In this document: piece after piece, positions 1 to 9,572 of the stretch
Numbering within the stretch: the stretch's first letter is position 1
Layout of the letters: every line of letters begins with the position of its first letter
Assembly (NCBI GenBank): GCA_027604705.1
Contig: JADHYV010000001.1
Span: 806,001-870,000, forward strand
DNA from: Allomyces arbusculus
Taxonomy: Eukaryota > Blastocladiomycota > Blastocladiomycetes > Blastocladiales > Blastocladiaceae
Direction of reading: 5' to 3'
DNA: 64,000 nt
The notes under the pieces: generated by a model
Seen by the model: the letters and a program-made list of their open reading frames with translations, nothing else
What the model was told of the DNA's origin: nothing
The model's database searches: none
Made by a program: the position numbers and the translations under genes

Positions 1-416
1 AGCGCTCTTGCAGCTTGTGATGGGTTGGTGGAGGGATCCGTTCTCGTGAACGAGGTCCACCCGCTCGGGAGCGGTGGGGTCGTTTGACCAAAGCTTTTGC
101 GATCCAGCGCCGCGACGAAGGCTCGCCTTCGCTCGTCGTCCTCGTCTCGCACGTCGCCACGAAGTGGTTGGACTGCCATGAAGAATACACAGCGCACATA
201 GCAACAAGCCATGTGAGATCACGTGATCTGAACCACATCCACCAGGCGCGCTCGTGCCGTTCCTGATCACCGCGCGCGACAACCCACTGCGCGACGAGCA
301 AGCACTACCACCAACGACCATCACCAGCAGCAGCCGCACCTTAGCCGCCGCGACCTCGACCACCCACCCACCGCCGTCTTCGCTCGCCACCCACCAACCC
401 ACCCCGCCAGTTCACT
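1..416. other. 5' flank of NIP7
   Basis: No protein-coding signal is convincing in these bases; short open frames here have no recognisable content. The stretch holds the upstream region of NIP7, including a perfect palindrome at 216-229. The bases just before the NIP7 start are C/A/T-rich on the + strand, as is common for 5' leaders in this window. Confidence 0.5.
216..229. promoter_or_regulatory. 14-bp palindrome with CACGTG core
   Basis: The sequence AGATCACGTGATCT is a perfect inverted repeat centred on an E-box (CACGTG), 188 bases upstream of the NIP7 start. CACGTG is the classical core bound by bHLH factors such as Cbf1 in fungi. Binding here is inference; only the palindrome is seen. 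Confidence 0.4.
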
Positions 417-1032
417 ATGCGCCCATTGACCGAGGACGAGACCAAGACTTTCTTCGAGAAACTCGCCAAATACATTGGCAAGAACATCACGCAACTTATC
501 GACCGTCCCGACGACCCGCACTGCTTCCGGCTGCACAAGGACCGCGTCTACTATGTCTCCGAGTCGCTGATGCGCCGTGCCGTGTGCATTGGTCGCGACG
601 AATTGATTGCGCTTGGCGCGTGCTTTGGCAAGTTTACCAAGTCGGGCCAGTTCCGGTTGGCCATTACCGCGCTCGACCATCTCGCGCAGTATGCCAAGTA
701 CAAGGTGTGGGTGAAACCGAATGGCGAAATGCCGTTCCTCTACGGGAACCATGTGCTCAAGGCGCACTTGGGCCGGATTTCGGACGATACGCCCGAGCAT
801 ACGGGGGTGGTCGTGTTCAACATGAGTGATATCCCATTGGTGCGTCAATACGCGTCGTTTGCTGGACGCCAAGCCGAGGGCCCGTCGGACTCACCCTTTC
901 TCTTCTTTGCACGATTAGGGCTTTGGCGTCACGGCCAAGTCGACGTCGGAAACGCGCAAAATGGACCCGACTGCGATCGTCGCTTACCACCAGGCCGACG
1001 TGGGCGAGTACATTCGCTCAATTGAAGAGTAA
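417..1032 (+). CDS. NIP7: 60S ribosome biogenesis protein NIP7
   Basis: NIP7 is a nucleolar protein needed for pre-27S rRNA processing and 60S subunit assembly. Exons are 417-839 and 919-1032, with a 79-nt intron (donor GTGCGT) in phase 0; the product is 178 residues, against about 180 for human and yeast NIP7. The N-terminus [20 protein letters not shown] and the motif [13 protein letters not shown] are family hallmarks. Exon 2 supplies the C-terminal PUA part (GFGVTAKST, then FHQAD-like [10 protein letters not shown]). The start is the only ATG giving the conserved N-terminus. It converges with the Sds3-like gene downstream. The family assignment is firm; the exon 2 boundary is set by restoring the GFGV motif. 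Confidence 0.96.
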
Positions 1033-1374
1033 GAGCGGACCGCCTCGCTCTCTGCCCGTTTTCCGTAGTCTCTTTTTGTTCTTGTTGGCTGTGTGCATTT
1101 GCCGGCCGTTCCGGGACTCTGTTTTTTGGTGTTTGGTGTTCTTTATTGGATTTTGCTGGGCGCGTGTTGGTTCCGGGTGTATATTATTCTTTGGCCATTT
1201 CCCTCTTGTTCTAAAAAAAGCGGAATACATTTGCTAAAAAGAAACGACATCGATCAAACGAACGCGTTTCCTTGGGGGGCGCCAGCGTCGCTGGTGACCG
1301 GATTGATGACACGCGCAGGTCGTCTCGAACCGACAGTGAGAGCACGAGACGAAAGGTACCGCGCGGTGGCTCGA
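1033..1374. other. Intergenic gap between convergent 3' ends
   Basis: This gap separates the stops of NIP7 (+) and the Sds3-like gene (-). It contains T-rich runs on the + strand near 1070-1150 and an A-rich stretch near 1210-1240, consistent with 3' untranslated and polyadenylation sequence. No gene was seen. Confidence 0.5.
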
Positions 1375-3556
1375 TCACCTGCGCTTCCCTCCTCCCGCGC
1401 CGCCCCTTGCCGATGGCTTGGACGTCCCATTGCTCACCGTCGACGAGAGCGTGGGCGGCATCGTGAACGACGGGCGGCCAAGAGCAGTCTGATTGAAAAA
1501 CGCGCAATCGGTGAGTTTCACAAAGTTGCATCCGCAATTTGATTCGGGGAGCGCGTCGCTGCGTACCTGGAGCGCATCCAAGTCGGAGGTAACCTCGTCG
1601 TCGCGCAAGTGGAACACCATGACCGCGGCACCGCCCTTGATCGTCTTTTTGCGCCCACCGCCACCACCGCCACCGCCACCACCGGACCCGCCGCGTTCAG
1701 TCGCAGCGAGGATGCGGTCGATGTTGTTGTCGAAGAGCGCGGCTGCGCGTTTGGCGGCAGCGCCCTTGCGTGCAGTCGTGCGGCTGAGCCGTGGCGGGAG
1801 GTCGTTGCCGTCGAGGTCCACTAGTCGGAGGTACGTGTGAGCCAAACGACGACAACATGGTGAGAGAAAGTGTGGATGAAAGCAACGCACGTGCAGTGAC
1901 ATCCACGTCGCGCTCTTCGACGAGCCGTGCGCGACGTGCACCGAGTTCAGCGACCATGGCATCGCGCAACCGGTCGTCGTCGTCGCGGAACTGGGCCTCG
2001 ATTGCGGCACATTCCTCGTCGTACTGTGCGTCGGCGGCCTGCGCCGTGAACTGCAACATGCACTGCGCCTGGAAAAGCCGCTCGTAGAGCGACGTGGCAA
2101 TGTCTTCAATCGCGAGCGTAAGCTCCTCGTCGTCATCTGGAAATGCAAAAGCGGGGTGGCGGTGAGAATTCACGTCGCGGAAATCGGTGAAGTCGAGCAA
2201 AATTAGCGGCGTGCCTTCTTGCAGTGATTTGATCCGTTGTTCGAGCGCCTCACGCTGCTGTTCATAGAGCCTGGCGAATCCGGAACATGGTGAGTGAGAA
2301 CCTCGCGCGGCGCAAAATATAAAGAAAAAAACCAAGGCAAGACATACCGCGTCTTGTCCACCAGAAACTTGCGATCCAGCGCGGCAAGACACTCGGCCGA
2401 GACTGCCAACGCCGCCGACTTTTTCTTCCCCGCGCTACTGCCACTCGTCGACGCGGCGGGGACCGACGACACCGTCGAGGGCGCGGGCGACGTGACCGTC
2501 TTGGCAGCTGCTACTGCTGGCGGATGTGTGCTCGGCGCCAGCTCCGCATTCACCTTACTCGACCGCCGCGGCCGATCCCGGTCCTGCCGATTGCCTAGCG
2601 CGGATGGTGGTGGTGGCGGCGACTGTTCCCGCTCGCGCTCCCGCTCCCTTTCGCGCGCCTCTCTCTCGCGCTCGCGATCGGCCGACGCGGATGCAGCTAA
2701 TGCCGCGGCTGCCGCACGCGCCGACTGCCGCGCGCGCGGCCGTGCAGCACGGGCCGGCGAATTGGCCGCGGTTGTCGTTGCGGGCGACGTAGTGGACGCG
2801 CCGGCGGCGGCAGTGGCAGGAACGGGCGTGAACGACCCGACCCAGACGGGCTGGTCGCGCGCCGGCGCTGAGACGGGTGGACTGCCGAGCACTGACGACG
2901 ACGGGGGCGCGGGGTCCGCGGGTGGAGGAACTGAGCGCGCGGTCGGGGCGGGAGCGGCGGGCGCCGGTTTGCGGAACGGCGGGGACGCGGCCGAGTAACC
3001 CGGGTACGCGTCGGGATCAGCGTGCGAGGGGGGCGGCGGATCGGGCGCGGCAGACCGCGACGACGGCGGCGGGTACGGCGAGTGGTAGTGCTGCGTTGCG
3101 GCCGCGGGGGGCGCGTGCGGCAGAATTTGCGGTTGCGGTTGGGCCGCGTACGTGGGGGGCGCGTGCCGCGCAGCCGGGTGCGGGTGCGGCAGTGGCGGTG
3201 GTGCCGCGTGCTGCTGCTGCTGTTGCGGCGGAGGGGGTTGCGTGTGTGATGGATTGGGCGCGTAGGGGTGCGGTAACGGCAGCGGCGCGTGGTGTTGAGC
3301 AGGTGGAGGTGGGCCTTGAGCGTAATGGTGCGCTTGCGACGGTTGTTGCTGCTGCTGTTGGCTCGCCGCGCGCATGGGCTGCATCGGATGCGGCATCTGC
3401 TGGTGCTGCTGTTGCTGCATTTGCTGTTGTTGCTGCTGTTGTTGTGGTTGTCCGGCAGGTCCGTGCGCGTGGGCATGCGCGTACCCGTGTCCTTGTTGCT
3501 GTTGCTGGTGCTGCATTTGCCGCTGATGTTGCTGCTGCAGTTGCTGCTGCTGCTCT

Positions 3557-3589
<33 letters not shown>

Positions 3590-4653
3590 GAATGATAGGC
3601 CCCTTGGTGCGATGGCTGCTGCTGCTGCTGGTGCGTCGGCGGTGGTCCTTGGTACTGCTGCGGCGGCGGCGGGCTGTACGGCGGCGGTGCCTGGATCGCA
3701 GTCCCACCACCGCTTCCTCCACCGGCGCTCGCGTACCGCGCGTGGTGCGCCGGGTGATCCGCACTCGGTGGTTGAGGCGCGTACTGTTGCGGGCCGCCCG
3801 AATGCCGCGCCGACGACGCTGCGGACACGTAGCCTCCGCCGTTCATGGGCGGCGGTGGCAGCGGCGCCGCACTGCCGGCGAATGCGGACGAAGTGGGCGG
3901 GTAGGGCGCCGAAGAAGAAGACGACGCAGGTGGAGGGGGCGCGTGCCGTGCGTGCGGATGCCGCTGCGCCGATTGTGGCGGCGGCGGCGGTGGTAGCGCG
4001 CCAGAAGCCGACCGGTGGTGCGGCGCGTGGTGCCCGATCGGATGGTGGTGGTGGTGCGCGGCCGCGTTATTGGCGGTGTTGGCCGCGTGGTGATGCGCGT
4101 GCGCGTGGTGGTGGTGCGGGTGTGCGCCCTGGTGGTGGTGGTGCGTCGCGTGCGGCGCGTGCGGCGGCGGCGGCGGCTGCGAGTGCGCCTGCTGCGAGTG
4201 CTGCTGCTGCGAGTGCTGCGAGTGCGCGTGCGCGACGGGGTGATGATGGTGGTGGTGGCCGAGCGAGTGACCAGGATGGTGGTGGTGGTGGTGGTGCGCC
4301 GGCCCAGGCCCGCCGGCGCTCCGGCCATGGCCATTGCTCCCGCGCGACGGCGGCGGCGGCGCGCCGTACGCGCTCGCGGTGGCCTGTGCCGGGGGAGGCG
4401 GCCCGCTCGCGTACATTCGCGCGTCGGTGCTGCCGCCCGTCGCGGCAGCGGGAAGTCGCGCGTTGCTGCTGGTCGGCGACGGCAAAGTGTGGTGGTACCC
4501 GCCATTGGGCGACGGCAGCGGGTCGGCGTGGTGGTAGGCGGCGGCGGCGGCGGCGGCTTCGGCAGCGTGCGCCATGGCGGCGCTGGCCGCCTGCAAATTG
4601 CCGTGCGCGGCGCGCGACGTGGGCCACCAGGCGGCGGCCGACGACGACGACAT
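1375..4653 (-). CDS. Sds3/BRMS1-like protein (Sin3-HDAC complex subunit)
   Basis: Sds3-like proteins bridge Sin3 and the Rpd3 deacetylase. Exons on the minus strand are 4653-2348, 2270-1891, 1820-1567 and 1488-1375, with introns of 77, 70 and 78 nt; all phases fit and the product is 1017 residues. The family match is the C-terminal third: a coiled-coil beginning LYEQQREALEQRIKSLQEGT, then YERLFQAQCMLQ, and a terminal VMVFHLRDDEV block resembling the C-terminal strand region of Sds3/BRMS1. The first ~768 residues are low complexity (poly-His, poly-Gln, Pro, Ala), far longer than usual for the family (about 250-350 residues). A poly-Gly run lies near residue 955. The start chosen is MSSSSAAAWW; an upstream in-frame ATG at 4671 is possible. 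The domain call is moderately firm; the exact subunit role is inference. Confidence 0.75.
3181..3660. repeat. CAG/CAA/CAC-rich coding tract
   Basis: On the minus strand this stretch encodes long Gln runs broken by His, Met and Pro inside the Sds3-like gene; on the + strand it reads as CTG/TTG repeats. A second block, about 3960-4310, encodes His runs. Mixed Gln codons suggest these are not recent pure trinucleotide expansions, except a purer CAG run near 3550-3590. Confidence 0.7.
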
Positions 4654-6071
4654 GGTTGCGTGGTATCGCACGCGCGATCACGGCAGAAGGTTAAACGGGG
4701 AGGTGGATAGTTCGAGGGCACCAAAACCAAAGTTCAAGCAGGACGCGTGTGCCGCGCCCCCAGACTGGGCAGGTGCTGGCTGCGTTCACGCGCGCGCGGC
4801 GGGCAACAGCAGACGACGCGCAAGGGGGGCCGACGGGGCCGGCGACACGGTGCGGCGGCGGACGGGCGGCTGGCGCATGATAATGATCGAGGCAGCCAAC
4901 GCCAGCAGGATGTCGAGCAGCAGCAACAAGGCAAGGAGGGAGCGCCAGTCAGTCACGTCAGGCAACAAGCGGAACTGGGGCGGGCCTGGCCAGACCCGGC
5001 CGATGCCCGGTGCGTGGCCGCCAAAAGAGCGCGCGGCGCCCCGCCAGCAGGGTCCACCGCCGCCACGGAGCACGCGCAGAGTGACAGGCCGCCAACGCAA
5101 GTAACGCAAGCAACCGCGACCGAAAGCGAAGCCAACCGAAACGAGCGCTCGCGGCCGCGGCCCCCTGCGCGTGCAAACGGATGCGCGCGCAACGCACGCA
5201 CCAACACCATCTCGCCGGGGGTCTACAACCAGAACAAAGCAGGCCGACGACTGCGTACATACCGAGTTGCGCTAATGCGCACGGACGAGCGAGCGCGAGA
5301 AAATACTGAGACAAGGAGAGCGGGCGACACGGTCCACAAGGTCGCGACGCTGCACAAACGGCGGGCGCGGTCGGTTGCGTTGGTCGAGGACACTGACAGG
5401 CAGGTTGCCTGCCAGAGCGCGCGCAGAGGGGCGGCAGGCGATGCACAAGTCACGGGCGCGGCGGCAGCGAGCGAGCTCGAGCGGCCAGGCCAGCGATGAC
5501 GGGCGGATCACTCCCCGCACACGACGCGCGCGACGAGGATGGGGCGCCGACGGTGCGCTCAAGGGGCGGACCGAGGGCAGGCGGAGCAGCAGCCGGGTGC
5601 AGCTGCGCGGTGGAGCGAGGTGGTGGGGTGGTGGTGGCGGCGAGGACGCGCGTTGACGGGGAGCAGGCGGGGCGGGATGGCACGGGAGGGAGAGGGGACG
5701 GCCTCGGGCAGTGCGCGGGAGAGGGGACGATCGGAATCGAGGCGGAGAAGCAACCCACCACCACCACCACCACCACCAACCACTGCCAGCAACTCGCGGC
5801 AAGAAGCGTTCCACCGGCTCGGGCGACGGCGCGCCAGCAAAGTGCCCTGCCCAGAGTCGCTGCACTCGCGCACGCTCGCGCGCGCCTTGTCTTGGCCGGG
5901 CACAATCATGGTGTGCGCGCCTCCTGGCCCCGCGCCCCCGGCTGGTCCCACGCGCTCAGGCATGCGCGTGGGCACGGCCCCAGATGCAGATGTGCAGCGC
6001 GACCACCGACCGTCCCCGCACAGCCATGGCCACGGCCACACAAGGCTCGATAGCAAGGAACGGCGAGGACG

Positions 6072-6102
<31 letters not shown>

Positions 6103-6859
6103 GCGGCGGTGGCAGGCAGGCAGGCAGGGAGGCAGGCATGAAGCGAGGCCACAAGCTCGCGGCAACGCGCTGTGCCGCGCGGCCGGCGTCATCGAGTGGC
6201 AGCTCGCCGAGCGGACAGCACGCTCGCAGGCCGCACGCAGGCAGGTCGGCGCAAGACCGTCGGCGTGCCGCGCTTCCGGCCTTCGGGGCCCGCCGCATGG
6301 CCGGTGCCCGGATCGCGCATGAGCCGCGCGCACCCACGGGCACCTCGTGTGCGACGTGGCCCACGGGTCTGCGCGCCAAGTGCCATCGAGGGGCCATCTG
6401 CGCGGGCGCCGATGCCGGATTGCGCCCAAGTGGCCCCGGACGCCTCTTTTGCGGCCGCAGAAACTGCCTGCGCGCTGCGCGCCACACGGAGGCGCAGCGC
6501 TTCGTCGGCGAAAACAAGGGACAGTGCCCACGTGGCACACCCGGCGCATGGTCGCGGCCGTTCCGCCGTTCGCACGCGCGCTCGCACTCGGGCCGATGCT
6601 GGCAGGCAACGGTGGGCCAGCCAAGGGTCATGTGACTGCTCCCGATCAGGCGCGTGCGGCGTGGCGGCGGCGGCGGTCTGGTCGGTGCGCACGTCGATGC
6701 TCGCTGAACTTCGCCGCAACCCCACAGCAGCGGCACGCGTCTCCAACACCGTGGAAGGCAACGATCTGCGCAAGCGTGCACCCAACGACACCAAGCGCAA
6801 CTTGCTGCAAAAAGCATTTCTCGCGTCGTGCAATCCAAGATCACCAAGTCCAGCCCATC
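4654..6859. other. 2.2-kb gene-free region between divergent genes
   Basis: This GC-rich gap lies between the starts of the Sds3-like gene (-) and PIG-U (+). Long open frames occur on both strands but are compositional artefacts: overlapping Arg/Ala/Pro/Gly-rich frames with no motif. It includes simple repeats: CAC units at 5756-5778, GGC units about 6072-6092 and GGCA units at 6111-6128. It presumably holds both promoters; no gene is supported. Confidence 0.55.
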
Positions 6860-8804
6860 ATGTCGGAACGTGGCCCTGCGCCCGCTGCCGCTGTACCGTC
6901 GCAGTCCACGCCGCGCCCACCATCCCAGTACCGCCTGGCCGCGGTCCTCACCGTCGGTGCTGCTGTGCGGCTCGCGCTGCAGTACGCACCCGCTGTAGCG
7001 ACACTCCGCACCGCCGTGAAGTCGTCGATCCTCACGACCACGCCGCTCACGCGGTGGTCGCGCATCCAAGAAGCGCTCTACCTGTACGACCGCGGCCTGC
7101 CGCTCTACGATAATGCGCTCGTGCACCAGCCGCCTATTTTGCTACCGTTGCTCTCGGTGATCCCCGCATCGCTGCACCCGCTGCTCTTGACAGTCATTGA
7201 CACGGCCGTGGCCGCAGGACTGGCCACGCTCGCGCGCCGACAGCGCGAATTGGAGCCATCTGCACACGCACCAGTTGATGCCGATGAGGAACAGAAGGAA
7301 TTGGGGGCCAAGATTCAAGGTGGTGGAGTCGCGTGGACTCCCGCGGCCGTGGCTCTCGCCTACTTGCTCAACCCGCTGTCGATCCTCTCATGCGTTGCCA
7401 TGGACGCGGGCGTTATCGAGCGTGGAGCCATGATGGCTGCGGCCGTGTTCGCGAGCGGCGGTTCGTGTTTTTCTTCCTTGTGGCCAATGCAAATCGCGTT
7501 GTGTTTGCGCAACGAGCTGATCATTCTCGTCATGTTCGCGAAAACAGGCGATTCGATTTGGGCGTCGGGCACGATCACGGTGGCGTTTCAAATGGGCTTC
7601 TACCCCTTAGCGCTCGCTCCTATTCTGGCCCTGATCCAGCGCCGTGCGACGCAGCTTGTACGTGGCGCTTTGCACGCACGCTCACGATCGGGTCTGTATG
7701 TTACGATCGGGTCTGTATGCTGATCGTCACCCTCGCGGATCTTGCGTAGAGCGCGTTTGGCGTTATTCCAGCCGTGATCATTTCGATCATCATGTGGAAC
7801 ATCATCTTCTACACGTTCTACACCAACGTCATGGACCTCGACGGCATGGCCGTATTCAAGGCAACGACCGGATTCGTGTATGTGCGCCGCTGCTCGTGCA
7901 TTTCGTCCAGTTGATGCGCGATGACGCAGCTCACGATCCGGTGATTGCTAGCTTGACGGTCCCGGACCTGCAACCCAACCTCGGTATCTTTTGGTACCTC
8001 CTCACCGAGGTTTTTGACCATTTCCGCGGCTTCTTTGTCATGATCTTCCAGCTCCACCCGTTCGTGTACCTCGCTCCCATCATCATGCGCTTTGGGTACG
8101 TGTTTGTTCCATTCACGGACTGCATTTCTCGACGTTGCCAAACTAACCCCGCACGGACCGCTCACCTCAAAAGTCGCGAAACACCCATCTTCTGTCTGAC
8201 CGTCTACACTGGCGTCCTCGCGACGCTCAAGGCCTACCCGACCGTCGGCGACTATGCGCTCTGGCTCGGCCTGCTCCCGCTCTACGCCAACACGTGGAAA
8301 TGTGCGTCCCGACCCCCATCCCCCTTTTCGACCCTCTCCCTCTGCCATGGTTGACGCGTGAGCCCCCCCCCCCCCAACCGCAAAGATTTCCGGTACCCCT
8401 TCATCACCGCCAACGTGGCCGTCTACTGCGCGTTCCTGTTCCCGATCATGCACGCGCTCTGGACGCGGTTCGCGTCGGGCAACGCCAATTTCTTCTATGC
8501 GCTCACGCTCGTGCTCGTCTTGGGTGCGACGGTGCTCCAGGCCGATTGCTTGCATGCGATGCATGTCCGGATGCACCATGCGCACGCATACGCGGTGGAT
8601 AAGGTGCATGCCCAGGTGGAGGAGGAGCGAGAAAAGGAGGAAGCCGTGGAGGGTCGAGCGACGGCGGTGGCGGACGGGAGCGAGGGGATGCGGTTCCGTG
8701 GAAGCAAAGGGGTGGAGAAGAAGGAGCAGGTGGAGAAGAAGGTGCCAGCACGACGCGTCGAGGTGCACAAGTTGCCGACGCTGATTGCGTACCTCGAAGA
8801 GTAG
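6860..8804 (+). CDS. GPI transamidase subunit PIG-U
   Basis: PIG-U (yeast Gab1/Cdc91) is a multi-span ER membrane subunit of the transamidase that attaches GPI anchors. Exons are 6860-7460, 7548-7657, 7750-7877, 7952-8095, 8174-8301 and 8386-8804; phases fit throughout, giving 509 residues (human 435). Family blocks seen in order: LTRWSRIQEALYLYDRG, YLLNPLSILSCVA, GFVLTVPDLQPNLGIFWY, the FDHF block, PIFC, AYPTVGDYALWLGLLPLY and ASGNANFFYALTL. Exon joins were chosen to rebuild GFVLTVPDL and WKYFRYPF. The extra length is an internal charged linker and a Glu/Lys-rich C-terminal tail of about 60 residues not typical of the family. Intron 2 carries a 17-bp direct duplication and intron 5 a run of 13 C. 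Confidence 0.93.
7684..7719 (+). repeat. 17-bp direct repeat inside a PIG-U intron
   Basis: ACGATCGGGTCTGTATG occurs at 7684-7700 and again at 7703-7719, separated by TT. It lies wholly within PIG-U intron 2 (7658-7749), so it does not alter the protein. It looks like a recent small tandem duplication. Confidence 0.85.
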
Positions 8805-9572
8805 GTAGCTCGAATACACCTGTATTATCATCGCGGAATTCAACGAGGGGAGGGTGAGAGGGACGGATGTGCAACGAAATGACTTTTCGCTTTGCATGGG
8901 CTGCAAACGCCTTCACTCAAGCAGAGTAAAGGCGTTGAAGTGAATCGAGACTCGTTGGCCGTGACCGCATATCGCAGAGGCTTCGTCGTCTGCTGCCACG
9001 TGCGGCAGCCGCAACTGGCGACCGAAAATCAGGGTCAGGAATTATCATGCGAGGTCACGTCCTCAACAAATTCATATCCAACATTGACAGCGAGGCAGCA
9101 TTTTGCGTCACTGGGGCCATGCCGAGCGATATTCCCCTTTCTCGGCTGAATGTCTTGCAAAACTGGCAAGCCGCAGTAACGAAGACGATTACACGAGCCA
9201 AGTAAGAGCTGAAAAGCACGAACTTCTCCATGCGCAGCAGCTTTGGCCCGCTCTCCACCGTTTGGACTTGACAAAAACGCGTGGCAAAAGGCAAACCCGC
9301 CGAGTTGCGGCCTTGATCTCGACCTGATCCACCCTGCAAGCGAAACAGCCCGGCCGAACACAATCCACAAAGGCACCAAGAAAATGTTTGAGGAGAATAA
9401 TTCAAATTACACATCGTGCGACGCGCCAACATGATACAAACCAAAACCGACGCGCCGTCGCGCAACAAAACTGACAGCGCGACGCGCTCGCTCACTCGCG
9501 CGAACGCGCGCGCGCCATCTGCTCCACCATCTTCACCGTCTACTCATACCGCACCACCTTCATCTTCATCGC
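8805..9572. other. Intergenic gap between convergent genes
   Basis: This gap lies between the stops of PIG-U (+) and the mucin-like gene (-). Several frames of 60-150 codons are open on both strands but none shows a domain, consistent start or splice continuity. No RNA gene was recognised. Confidence 0.5.

Noticed and set aside
2140-2180. Possible 37-nt intron within exon 2 of the Sds3-like gene
   Set aside because: It is far shorter than the other introns and removing it would shift the frame away from the Sds3-like coiled coil.
2877-4710. Very long + strand open frames opposite the Sds3-like gene
   Set aside because: They are Arg/Ala/Val-rich mirror frames of the His/Gln/Pro-coding strand, with no motif, no continuity by splicing and no plausible start.
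5756-6128. CAC, GGC and GGCA repeats as a CRISPR-like or satellite array
   Set aside because: They are short microsatellites without spacers or longer unit structure.
4747-6322. Several overlapping frames of 150-250 codons in the gap before PIG-U
   Set aside because: All six frames are open at similar lengths because of high GC content; composition is Arg/Ala/Pro with no domain.
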